Source of the DNA: Evansella tamaricis
GTDB taxonomy: Bacteria; Bacillota; Bacilli; Bacillales; Salisediminibacteriaceae
Reading direction: 5' to 3'
Assembly: GCF_019042215.1 (NCBI RefSeq)
Contig: NZ_JAHQCS010000107.1
Coordinates: forward strand, 38,876-102,875
DNA length: 64,000 bases
In this document: one piece after another, positions 54,982 through 63,800 of the stretch
Layout: every line of letters starts with the position of its first letter
Numbering within the stretch: the first letter of the stretch is position 1
Translations under genes and position numbers: made by a program
The notes under the pieces: model-generated
Seen by the model: the letters and a program-made list of their open reading frames with translations, nothing else
Told to the model about the DNA's origin: nothing
Database searches by the model: none

Positions 54982-57900
54982 ATGGAAAAAGACACATTTG
55001 TACTAGACTTCATCTCAAACCAAACTAACTATTACTTAGGGAATAATCATCGATTGAAGACAAAGGAATTGGATACGCTTTTGCTTCAGGACGTTTCTTT
55101 TTATCATATTGAAGAGTTAACGTTTGAAGATCAGTCTCCAAGAAAAGAAGCGTTTGAAAATGTCCTGAGTGCTCTCCGGATTGAAGGGGTGAGTTTTATC
55201 TACCTAATCCTTGGAGATCAAAACGGGGTTCAATTTTATTTCGGTGTCGTCCGAAAGTTAAATGAAGGAACAGCACAACCTTTATCTATTAATATTAATG
55301 AAATTGGAGAAAACATTTTACGCCCCAGTTTAAGCGGGAACTTCCGTGGAAGTAAAATTACGGAAGTTCCCCCAAAAAGAAAACAGCAGCTTCTCCAGTC
55401 TATCCAATCCATGGAGTATGGAGGATTTCTGGAGGGGGTTCCTGGAATTAACGAAGACAGCAAGGACTTTCAAGGGGTTGACAGATTAATCGATGTGATG
55501 TTGGGAGATCAATTCGGGTTAGTCATCATCGCTGATCCAATGGACCAAGCATCCATCACCGAAATGGAAAAGAACGTAAACCATGCCTACTCCTCCATCA
55601 CTCCACTTACGAAAAAGAATGTGCAGGAGGGAAATAGTTTCGGGGTCAACGAAGGGAAAACCAAAACAACAACGCACTCTAACGTAAACGGAACGACGAT
55701 TACGGTGGGAAAAACAGAAGGGCAATCCACAAACGAAGGTGGCAGCTCCGGAACTTCCAAGTCAACCACAAAGGGAACTTCCAAATCCCATAATAATAAT
55801 CAGCGGAGTGAAACGGAATCAGGCCAGGAAGGGAGTAGCACCTCTGATACTTGGGGAAAAAGTGAGTCGGAAAGTTCCACAGAAAGTAATGCCACCTCCA
55901 CCTCCATTACAAATGGAGAATCAGCAACTGAAAGCACTGGGCATACAAAGAGTGAGAACCAATCCGTCACACTGGAATTTATCAACAAAGAAGCACAAGA
56001 ATGGCTAAAGTATTTGGATGAGGTAATCCTTCCGAGACTTGATTATGGAAAAGGGAATGGAATTTTTATTACGAGTGCATTTCTCCTCTCCAATAACAAA
56101 TTAAATTTATTTAAACTGGGGAATACGATGCGTTCCCTCTATTCAGGAAAAAGCGGTAACAAGGTACCATTAACATTAAATATAACAGATAACAAACGGT
56201 TGTTGGATAGCTTTAAGAAGTTCCAACTTCCGAGGGGAACTCTTGAAAAGACGACACAAAACGAATTGTTTTCCAGATCGGTTCTCTCTCAAGTGGTGAC
56301 GGATTCGAAGGCATATTTAGGAAACTGGATTTCAACGAATGAACTGAGTTTAATCGCTGGATTACCTCAAAAGGAAGTCGTTGGCTTGAGTTTGAAAGAA
56401 GAAGTGGAATTTGGGCTTAACTTCAACTCCCTTCCCCATTCCAGGAAGGGAGAGGATCATTCAGAGGAAACCCAGTCTATTCCTTTGGGAAATTTAGTCC
56501 AGAGCGGCAGGGAGTTACAGACCATTGAAGTCTCCCTTGAAAAGGAAAATTTAAATAAGCACATCTTTGTGACAGGAGTAACTGGGAGTGGAAAAACCAC
56601 TACTTGTCAGAAACTGCTTGTGGACAGTGAACTTCCGTTTCTCGTCATAGAACCGGCCAAAACTGAGTATCGAATTTTACACGAACGGTTTGATGATTTA
56701 CTCATTTTTACCCTTGGGAAAAATACGATTGCTCCGTTCCGATTGAATCCATTCGAGTTTTTTGAACATGAAAGTATCACTTCAAGAGTGGACATGATTA
56801 AAGCCAGTTTGGAGGCATCCTTCAAAATGGAAGCGGCTATCCCTCAGTTGCTAGAAGCGGCTATTTATGAATGTTATGAAGATTATGGTTGGAATATTGC
56901 CACAAACAAAAATAAGTTCTATTCGAACCCGTTTGAAGATGGAATCTTTCCCTTCCCCACTCTCGAGGATTTACTACATAAGATCGAGAAGGTTGTCCAT
57001 CAACAAGGATTTGATGATCGATTAAAAAATGATTATATCGGTTCAATCAAAGCAAGGCTGCAAGGGTTATTAGTTGGAACGAAAGGGCTTATTTTGAACA
57101 CAAAAAGATCCATTGATTTTGAAAGCCTATTGGAACGGAGAGTTATCTTGGAATTGGAGGAAATCCGAAGTGGCAGTGAAAAATCTTTAATGATGGGATT
57201 TATCTTAACCAACCTCATGGAAGCCATGAAAGCCAAGTTTTTCAAAACAGGGGAATTTAAACACATTACATTAATGGAAGAAGCACATCGTCTTTTAAGT
57301 AAATACGTTCCTGGGGAAAGTTTAACTAAAAAACAAGGGGTAGAAGTGTTTACGGACATGCTAGCTGAAGTTCGTAAATATGGAGAATCCCTCATCATTG
57401 TGGATCAGATTCCCGATAAGCTCACGTCAGAAGTCCTGAAGAATACAAACACCAAAATTGTCCATAAGATTTTTGCAAAAGATGATAAAGAAGCAATTGG
57501 AAATACGATGGCGTTAAGTGACGAACAAAAGAACTTCTTATCCAACCTGGAAGTGGGAAGGGCCATTGTTTTCACACAAGGGTGGAATAAAGCGTTACAA
57601 GTCCAAATTATTCCCACAACGAATACAACCGGGACTTTCCAGACATTAGAACAGGAATTACGGGAAAGAATTCTACGATTCTATCAATCATCGTATAAAA
57701 AAGGGATCTTTGCTGGTATTGAATGGTTAGAGCAGGAACCAAGCGTTGAATTTTTGGAAAAATACATTGATTTATTGCAAGACAAGGAACTATTCTCCAT
57801 GTACCGGGATGCTATCAACCAAAATAAATTAAAGGGATTTAAAGAGTTTTTAGAAACTATGTTAACGGATTTTCCGATGGAAATGGACATGCTTTATCAC

Positions 57901-58050
57901 ATCATTGCCGTTCAGCTTTATAAGCACCAAAAGGATTGCAGTTTAGAAGAACGAAAAGGATATATAAACGATTTTTTCCAAGATGTTCTGAAAGACAACA
58001 TAAAACAAACGATCAACCATCACAGTGATCATTTAAGGGGGATTTCATAA
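54982..58050 (+). CDS. HerA/DUF87-type P-loop ATPase with Ser/Thr-rich insert
   Basis: A 1022-residue ATPase. Walker A is GVTGSGKTTTCQKLL (532-546, Lys538) and Walker B is ITLMEEAHRLL (762-772), with the later TKIVHKIFAKDDKEAIGNTM typical of HerA/VirB4-like hexameric ATPases. The N-terminal ~210 residues are unassigned; residues about 213-330 are a Ser/Thr/Gly/Asn-rich low-complexity stretch (SSGTSKSTTKGTSKSHNNNQ and similar). Related ATPases move DNA or protein through a ring and often pair with nucleases; no nuclease is visible here. The stop overlaps the next start (TAATG). Confidence 0.88.
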   Translation: MEKDTFVLDFISNQTNYYLGNNHRLKTKELDTLLLQDVSFYHIEELTFEDQSPRKEAFENVLSALRIEGVSFIYLILGDQNGVQFYFGVVRKLNEGTAQPLSININEIGENILRPSLSGNFRGSKITEVPPKRKQQLLQSIQSMEYGGFLEGVPGINEDSKDFQGVDRLIDVMLGDQFGLVIIADPMDQASITEMEKNVNHAYSSITPLTKKNVQEGNSFGVNEGKTKTTTHSNVNGTTITVGKTEGQSTNEGGSSGTSKSTTKGTSKSHNNNQRSETESGQEGSSTSDTWGKSESESSTESNATSTSITNGESATESTGHTKSENQSVTLEFINKEAQEWLKYLDEVILPRLDYGKGNGIFITSAFLLSNNKLNLFKLGNTMRSLYSGKSGNKVPLTLNITDNKRLLDSFKKFQLPRGTLEKTTQNELFSRSVLSQVVTDSKAYLGNWISTNELSLIAGLPQKEVVGLSLKEEVEFGLNFNSLPHSRKGEDHSEETQSIPLGNLVQSGRELQTIEVSLEKENLNKHIFVTGVTGSGKTTTCQKLLVDSELPFLVIEPAKTEYRILHERFDDLLIFTLGKNTIAPFRLNPFEFFEHESITSRVDMIKASLEASFKMEAAIPQLLEAAIYECYEDYGWNIATNKNKFYSNPFEDGIFPFPTLEDLLHKIEKVVHQQGFDDRLKNDYIGSIKARLQGLLVGTKGLILNTKRSIDFESLLERRVILELEEIRSGSEKSLMMGFILTNLMEAMKAKFFKTGEFKHITLMEEAHRLLSKYVPGESLTKKQGVEVFTDMLAEVRKYGESLIIVDQIPDKLTSEVLKNTNTKIVHKIFAKDDKEAIGNTMALSDEQKNFLSNLEVGRAIVFTQGWNKALQVQIIPTTNTTGTFQTLEQELRERILRFYQSSYKKGIFAGIEWLEQEPSVEFLEKYIDLLQDKELFSMYRDAINQNKLKGFKEFLETMLTDFPMEMDMLYHIIAVQLYKHQKDCSLEERKGYINDFFQDVLKDNIKQTINHHSDHLRGIS

Positions 58051-58733
58051 TGGGTTTTGGAGCATTTTTAACAGGGATTGTAGGTCCAGTTGTAACGGTT
58101 ATTACTAACTGTTCCAGTGCCATCGGAACTGCGCTTACAAATTTAGCAAGAACGATCGTAGTCAATGGACCAAAAATTGAAATGATTTTAAGAGTTATAT
58201 CAGCGGCTGTAGAGACTTTGTCTCAAATATTCGGTCTAATAAACAAAGATGAAACGGCGGAAGATCTTGGGGCGAAAGCGGCAGAAAGCGATAAATCAGC
58301 AGAAGAATTTCAATCTACAGAGGATTACATCCAGTATTTGCGTGAGGAAGTTCAATTGGATGCGGAAAAAATGAAAAACTTAAAACCGGAAGAAAGAATG
58401 GCATATACGGCCATCGGTACCGCAATCCTTGCGAAAGGCATTGAAGAAAAAGCGGAGATTAGTATCCCTGCTGATTTCTGGGTGGAAGTTGGGAAACAAA
58501 ACATGAAAGCAGAAGAAGTGAAGGCTTATATTGAACAGTTTAAAGTGAACGGATTTGAAGAGTTAAAGTTAAGTGACTATTTAAAAGGAAACCTGTCTAT
58601 CTCTGAAAACAAACAGATTGCCTCCATTATGGAAAGCACACTAAAGGAGTTAAATTCCGAACTCTCTGCGGAGGAAATTCAAGAAAAGATGATGGAAATG
58701 AAACAAATTAGTAATGAAACTGAAGGTAGGTAA
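58050..58733 (+). CDS. Protein with hydrophobic N-terminus, possible membrane-active component
   Basis: A 227-residue protein with a hydrophobic, Gly/Ala/Thr-rich N-terminal ~62 residues (FGAFLTGIVGPVVTVITNCS, LTNLARTIVVNG, ISAAVETLSQIFGLI) and a soluble acidic, helical rest (STEDYIQYLREEVQLDAEKM, then PADFWVEVGKQNMKAEEVKA). No signal peptide pattern. I do not know the family. Its start overlaps the ATPase stop (TAATG), so it is made together with the ATPase. A role as membrane anchor or membrane-damaging effector is a guess based on the hydrophobic start alone. Confidence 0.7.
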   Translation: MGFGAFLTGIVGPVVTVITNCSSAIGTALTNLARTIVVNGPKIEMILRVISAAVETLSQIFGLINKDETAEDLGAKAAESDKSAEEFQSTEDYIQYLREEVQLDAEKMKNLKPEERMAYTAIGTAILAKGIEEKAEISIPADFWVEVGKQNMKAEEVKAYIEQFKVNGFEELKLSDYLKGNLSISENKQIASIMESTLKELNSELSAEEIQEKMMEMKQISNETEGR

Positions 58734-58738
58734 TATCA

Positions 58739-59401
58739 GTGATTCATAAGTATCTCTTCTTTATCCGTCATGGAAAAATAAGAACCTATCATTTTAGAGG
58801 GGGCTCTTTCGAACTTATTCCCCACAAAGGGAATGACTATTATTCCTCTGTAAATGCATCGCCAGGAGTATTTTGGGATTGGTGGAAAAAGGTGTCGTCC
58901 TTCATCAACGGAGAAGACGAAGTGGATTTTTGTTTTATGAATGACCAAGAATACTTGCCAGATGGAATGAGATGGTGTGTTAATGTAGGTTTGAAAAAGG
59001 AGTCGAACTCGGGTTCAAACCCCACCACTTCACCTTTAGTGGGACAGTTGACAGAAGAACTCCCTCCACCAGTACATAGTTCCTGGAAAACGGAAGAACT
59101 GGACATGTTCTTAGAAAAGTTCTCGAAGTATTCGAAAGTTATCATGCAGGAATCCAAATTACATCCACTACTTGATAGCGATAGCTCTCAGGTGGGCAGT
59201 TTAAGTGATAAGGGATACAGTGGCGATGATGGGTTTAAATTTGGCAAGAACATCTATGTATTCTTTTATCCTCAGACTAAGTTTCAAAATGCCTCAAATG
59301 GAAAGAATGATAATTTGGAAACTGACGATGAAACGAAAGATAGCTTACTATCTATTTATTACCGAAATAAAACGAAAAGTTATGAAAATCTGAATAACTA
59401 A
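58739..59401 (+). CDS. Unknown protein, last gene of the chaperone operon (220 aa)
   Basis: Not recognised. The N-terminal ~85 residues look like a compact beta-rich domain (HKYLFFIRHGKIRTYHFRGG, SFELIPHKGNDYY, VDFCFMNDQEYLPDGMRWCV). A polar linker and a helical part (ELDMFLEKFSKYSKVIMQES) follow, then a strand segment (KFGKNIYVFFYPQTK) and a polar tail. There are no catalytic motifs I can name. The start is GTG 58739, five bases after the preceding stop, with GAAGGTAGG upstream. A strong terminator follows, so it closes the operon. Confidence 0.72.
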   Translation: MIHKYLFFIRHGKIRTYHFRGGSFELIPHKGNDYYSSVNASPGVFWDWWKKVSSFINGEDEVDFCFMNDQEYLPDGMRWCVNVGLKKESNSGSNPTTSPLVGQLTEELPPPVHSSWKTEELDMFLEKFSKYSKVIMQESKLHPLLDSDSSQVGSLSDKGYSGDDGFKFGKNIYVFFYPQTKFQNASNGKNDNLETDDETKDSLLSIYYRNKTKSYENLNN

Positions 59402-59407
59402 CTAAGG

Positions 59408-59448
59408 AAGCAATCCCAAGGGTAATCCTGTTGGGATTGCTTTTTTTT
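59408..59448 (+). terminator. Strong terminator of the chaperone operon
   Basis: AAGCAATCCCAA pairs perfectly with TTGGGATTGCTT, followed by a run of Ts, seven bases after the last stop codon. From here to 59600 I see nothing else. Confidence 0.95.
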
Positions 59449-59600
59449 GTTTTCTCTGAACGGGGAATAGTAGTCTGGTTATAATGTGACCTCGCTCCAA
59501 CCGCCACTCGATGCTTGATCAGTTCTCGACTCGAGATTTACCCTCTCATTCATGTAATCCGTCTGGAGATTGAAGCTGGTCGGGCTGGTATTTGGTAAAA

Positions 59601-60556
59601 TGTTGGTGGATGTTGGTGGATCTTGTGACCGTACGGATGCTTCAGCTGGAGTTTCGGTAGGTAGTTGCTACATCTTCTGACCAAAACGGAGCTTCAGCCG
59701 GAGGTTCGGTAGGAAGTTGCTACATCTTCTGACCAAACGGTTCCGTCTGCCGGAGGTTCGGTAGGAAGTTGCTACATCTTCTGACCGAACGGATGCTTCA
59801 GACGGTGTTTCGGTAGGTAGTTGCTCCATCTTCTGACCGAACGGTTGCTTCAGACGGAGGTTCGGTAGAAAGTTGCTACATCTTCTGACCGAACGGTTGC
59901 TTCAGACGGAGGTTCGGTAGAAAGTTGCTACATCTTCTGACCGAACGGTTCCGTCTGCCGGAGGTTCGGTAGGAAGTTGCTACATCTTCTGACCGAACGG
60001 ATGCTTCAGACGGAGGTTCGGTCAGAAGTTACCCCATCTTCTGACCAAACGGATGCTTCAGACGGAGGTTCGGTAGGAAGTTGCTACATCTTCTGACCCA
60101 ACGGTTCCGTCTGCCGGAGGTTCGGTAAGAAGTTACCCCATCTTCTGACCAAACGGATGCTTCAGACGGTGTTTCGGTAGGAAGTTGCTACATCTTCTGA
60201 CCGAAACGGATCTTCTGCCGGAGGTTCGGTAGGAAGTTGCTACATCTTCTGACCGAACGGGAGCTTCAGACGGAGGTTCGGTAGGAAGTTGCTACATCTT
60301 CTGACCGAAACGGATCTTCAGCCGGAGGTTCGGTAGGAAGTTGCTACATCTTCTGACCGAACGGGAGCTTCAGCCGGAGGTTCGGTAGGAAGTTGCTACA
60401 TCTTCTGACCCAACGGGAGCGTCAGCTGGAGTTTCGGTAGGAAGTTGCTACATCTTCTGACCGAACGGTTCCGTCTGCCGGAGGTTCGGTAGGAAGTTGC
60501 TACATCTTCTGACCGAAACGGATCTTCTGCCGGAGGTTCGGTAGGAAGTTGCTCCA
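59601..60556. repeat. Repeat array B: 17 units of exactly 52 bp plus degenerate ends
   Basis: Units begin with TTCGGTAGG-type sequence at 59653, 59705, 59757, 59809 and so on to 60537, always 52 bases apart. One degenerate unit precedes (59601) and a truncated one ends near 60556. Each has a 33-bp core TTCGGTAGGAAGTTGC...CTTCTGACCGAA with inverted ends (TTCGGT/ACCGAA) and a 19-bp segment that varies among recurring types (CGGATGCTTCAGACGGAGG, CGGTTCCGTCTGCCGGAGG, and others). Read in reverse complement, the core matches that of array A at about 25 of 33 positions. Confidence 0.97.
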
Positions 60557-60583
60557 TGCCGCACTATCTCACCCATTAGACTC

Positions 60584-63145
60584 TTAATTCCTTTTCACTT
60601 CCAGATCATAAACGGTCTGAATCTTCAGCTGGCGTTTTAAATCAGCTAAGGAATATTCCTTTTTGCTCAAGCTTTCTTTCCAAATAGACACCACAAACTC
60701 ACGATGAGGTACTAGGTCAAAGTAGTTATTATTGAATTTACAATCAGCCTCCGTTAGATCTAGGAAAACAAATTTCACAAATGCCGAACTTGTCAATCGA
60801 ACCACAAACTGGTCCTCCAGCTCTTCCACATTCACTGAAATTTTTGGGTCTAACCAATCAAAGTGTTTTGGAGGGACAAACAACGTCGTTCCTTCACTGA
60901 GAATGTTTCCATCCTGTTCAAAATAAAAATGCAGATATGTCTTTCGCAAAGCAGAGCCATTATCAAATTCAACCGATCCGTCAGTGCCAGCATACGAGTG
61001 AACCTCAACCTCATCCTTATCTGAATCCCATTGCCTTTTCAGATCCTTCGTAAAATCCATCTCCACAATTTTTTTCGCCGATAACGCTTCTACTTCAACT
61101 TCTTGGCTGCCCCTGCTCAAGACAGTGCCATCGTGGGAACACAATTGCCAATGTACGTCTCCAACAACCAAATCTCGCGTATCGTTCGTTAATGTCAGGC
61201 TTGCCTCAGTCCCTTCCTCTTCACAAGACAACAGGACAGGAGCATAGAACTTTTTCGCCGCATAATGGAGTGCCTTCCATCTGCCGTAATAATCCACGCT
61301 CGACCAGGAAGATACCGGCCAACAATCATTCATCTGCCAGTATGTGGAACCCATGCACCTGCCCCGGTGACGGCGCCAATGCTCTACCCCGTATTTGATC
61401 GCTTCCGCCTGAAGCACTTGCGAGGCATACACGAGACTTTCAAAGTCCTCCGGGTACTTTAAATACTGGCTCAGATAATGGAGAATCAGACCATTTCCCG
61501 CTTCATTCTTCTGATGCTTTTCCATAACATGGGAAAAAAGATTTCGGTCCTCTGGTACAGTGAACTCCTCAATCGTTTTCATAGATGGCAGCGATTCGAA
61601 TCCGAACTCTGAACAGAAACGGAAATAGAAATTGCGGTATTCAGTGAACGGCTTTTTCCCATGCCACACTTGCCAATAGTGGACATCTCCCCGATTCGGG
61701 TCATTGGGATCGTCAAACCCACCTCCTGAAGATGGGGATGCTGGCCAATAGAATGTATTTGGATCCTCCCTTTTTACGATCTCAGGGAGAATTTTTTCAA
61801 ACAGTTCCAAGTAATCCTCACGGAGATAATCCGGCTTTGGAAAATCCCATCCTTCCCACGCTTCCTCCATCTCATTGTTTCCGCACCAGAGTCCTAACGA
61901 GGCATGATGGCGAAGACGACGGATGTTGTCGACGGCTTCCTCTTTGACCGTTTCTTTAAATTCATCTGTGAGCTGATATGTAGCACAGGCAAACATAAAA
62001 TCCTGCCAGACGATTAATCCATATTCATCACACAGATCATAAAAATGGTCGCTCGGATAAATACCGCCTCCCCAGACGCGGATGCAATTGAAGTTGGCGT
62101 CCACGCAATCCTGAATCAAATTCTCTGTTGTGTACCCAGACTTCCGTGTCAGCAAATTGTCTTCAGGAATGTAATTAGCCCCCATGGCAAACAAATCAAC
62201 TCCATTGACGACAAATTCAAATGCTTCCCCCCACTCATCCTTCTCCCGGTTTACTTCTATTGTACGTAACCCAATTTTCATTTCCTTACAATCGATCACC
62301 GTGTCATCATACTTCAACAATACTTCCACTTCATAGAGGGGCTGTTTGCCATAACCATTTGGCCACCACAATTGGGGATTTTCCACTTGTATCTCCACTT
62401 GTTCCTTCCCATGAACGGTTGGTATTCCCACCACTTGTTTTTTCCCAGAAGGGTCCGTTAAGTGAACTTCTCCCTCAAGAGGTGTGTCCCTGTCCCCAAA
62501 GTGACTCACCTTCACATCAATCATGAGAGTAACTTCCCCGTCCTTGTGGTGTTGCGTTATGTATATATCCTCCAGTCTGCCGTTTTCATAGCCTTCGACT
62601 GCAATGTCTCGCCAAATTCCCATGTCCGGCAACTGCGGCCCCCAATCCCAGCCAAACATATAATGGGCTTTACGGATTTGAGAGATTCCCGGCATGGGGC
62701 CATTCAATGTATTCCACACATCCGGAAACTCCTTTAGCAACTTTTTTGTATAGTTGGTTGGGGAAAAAAAGGTTACCGCTATGGTATTGGAGCCTTCCTG
62801 AACATTCGGTTTTATGTCTACTTCATAGCTCCGGTGCATGTTGTCCGTGGTGATGATGCTCTCCCCGTTAATAAAAAGGTCAGCAAGTGTGTCCAGACCT
62901 TTTGTAGATAATACGATCCTATCGCAAGCCATCAACTTGCTGTCCACATGAAACTCCCGTTCATATTGATAATCAAATTTTGTCCATTCTTTTACAAAGT
63001 CTTCATTGTCCCGGTAAAAGGGATCGGGAATTTTTTCCGCCGCTAAAAGGTCCCACAAAACCGAACCTGGCACTGTCGCCTCAATCCATTCCTTGTCTTG
63101 TACCTTTTTCATCTTCCAACTTCCGTTTAAATCCACTTTCATCAT
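60584..63145 (-). CDS. Beta-mannosidase, GH2
   Basis: Releases mannose from beta-mannosides in the cytoplasm. The 853 residues follow the GH2 beta-mannosidase layout: an N-terminal jelly roll (VPGSVLWDLLAAEKIPDPFY, RDNEDFVKEW), an Ig-like domain, a TIM barrel with acid/base Glu425 in CGNNEMEEAW and nucleophile Glu513 in FRFCSEFGFESLPS, then GSTYWQMNDCWPVSSWSSVD and C-terminal beta domains. AAAGGAGG lies nine bases before the ATG (63143-63145). No signal peptide and no mannan transporter gene beside it. The 3' end reaches almost to repeat array B. Confidence 0.94.
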   Translation of the reverse strand: MMKVDLNGSWKMKKVQDKEWIEATVPGSVLWDLLAAEKIPDPFYRDNEDFVKEWTKFDYQYEREFHVDSKLMACDRIVLSTKGLDTLADLFINGESIITTDNMHRSYEVDIKPNVQEGSNTIAVTFFSPTNYTKKLLKEFPDVWNTLNGPMPGISQIRKAHYMFGWDWGPQLPDMGIWRDIAVEGYENGRLEDIYITQHHKDGEVTLMIDVKVSHFGDRDTPLEGEVHLTDPSGKKQVVGIPTVHGKEQVEIQVENPQLWWPNGYGKQPLYEVEVLLKYDDTVIDCKEMKIGLRTIEVNREKDEWGEAFEFVVNGVDLFAMGANYIPEDNLLTRKSGYTTENLIQDCVDANFNCIRVWGGGIYPSDHFYDLCDEYGLIVWQDFMFACATYQLTDEFKETVKEEAVDNIRRLRHHASLGLWCGNNEMEEAWEGWDFPKPDYLREDYLELFEKILPEIVKREDPNTFYWPASPSSGGGFDDPNDPNRGDVHYWQVWHGKKPFTEYRNFYFRFCSEFGFESLPSMKTIEEFTVPEDRNLFSHVMEKHQKNEAGNGLILHYLSQYLKYPEDFESLVYASQVLQAEAIKYGVEHWRRHRGRCMGSTYWQMNDCWPVSSWSSVDYYGRWKALHYAAKKFYAPVLLSCEEEGTEASLTLTNDTRDLVVGDVHWQLCSHDGTVLSRGSQEVEVEALSAKKIVEMDFTKDLKRQWDSDKDEVEVHSYAGTDGSVEFDNGSALRKTYLHFYFEQDGNILSEGTTLFVPPKHFDWLDPKISVNVEELEDQFVVRLTSSAFVKFVFLDLTEADCKFNNNYFDLVPHREFVVSIWKESLSKKEYSLADLKRQLKIQTVYDLEVKRN

Positions 63146-63398
63146 ATGGCCGGTCCTCCTTTGTTGACATAACTTTACAAAATACTGTAATTCAATTTAT
63201 AGCCTGCTCTTTATTTCATTTTATCATTAAACTACATTAGGGCCATTAGAAATGGACGCAGACGATTTATGACACTTTAAACCAAGCGTCTCCTTCCATA
63301 ATCGGTCTTCTTTTATTTAGAAATACGATATTAAGAAACGGCGGTAATGGTAACGATACACTTTATTTTTTCAAAATCTTGTTTTTCGGACAATTAAG

Positions 63399-63470
63399 AA
63401 AAGCCCATATGGTACTCACCCTAAAGTATGAATTTCACTTTAACGGTTAGGGGCCACCGGGCTTTTTATA
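63399..63470. other. Branched hairpin structure upstream of the beta-mannosidase gene
   Basis: AAAAGCCC (63399-63406) pairs with GGGCTTTT (63459-63466). Inside, CCCTAAAGT pairs with ACTTTAACGGTTAGGG and GGT can pair with ACC. The plus strand ends in TTTTTATA, so it may work as a terminator for transcripts coming from the left or, on the minus strand, end the interrupted gene. No protein is encoded. Confidence 0.5.
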
Positions 63471-63512
63471 CTTTTTATATTATTTCGTGAACAAATTCAG
63501 CTGCATCAATAA

Positions 63513-63633
63513 CTAATCTATCTTTGTCCACACTCCGGAGCCTGACGTTTCGAAACCGAAGTCACTGGATGAAATTTCAACAATGACAGACCCATCTACA
63601 ATATCATTTGCGATGATATGATTAAGGTCTCCT
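63513..63633 (-). pseudogene. C-terminal remnant of a gene cut by an IS200/IS605-type element
   Basis: Reading leftward from the element boundary, 40 codons are open and protein-like (FKGDLNHIIANDIVDGSVIV, then EISSSDFGFETSGSGVWTKI) and end in TAG at 63513-63515. The frame has no start because it begins at the element's end. I do not recognise the protein. It looks like the 3' end of a gene separated from its 5' part by the insertion; the other part would lie beyond the right edge. Confidence 0.6.
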
Positions 63634-63800
63634 TTGAACTACTCACCACTTAACACCCTTTCGGGTTGTTAGAAGTGGGAGATTCTTGGGAATAGAGCGT
63701 ACTTGTTAGCGTATTTCTTTGCCAACAGAGGTTTCTCTTATTGACCAAGCTATCCCCGTAGATTCCTACGGTTCTATTTTTTTGTTTAAGCCAAAACTAA
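63634..63800 (-). ncRNA. Probable omega RNA (reRNA) of TnpB
   Basis: In IS200/IS605 elements, the 3' end of tnpB and the right end are transcribed into the guide RNA that TnpB carries. Here the region between the tnpB stop (63786) and the TCAA end holds the stem CCGTAGGAATCTACGG (minus strand) and the end hairpin, the usual scaffold. The guide would be the ~16-20 bases beyond TCAA, that is, the sequence of the interrupted gene. The 5' limit is unknown. Confidence 0.5.

Noticed and set aside
50037..60556. The two 52-bp arrays as CRISPR arrays
   Set aside because: The 19-bp segments between cores are not unique; they fall into a few recurring types and are shorter than usual spacers. No cas genes are present.
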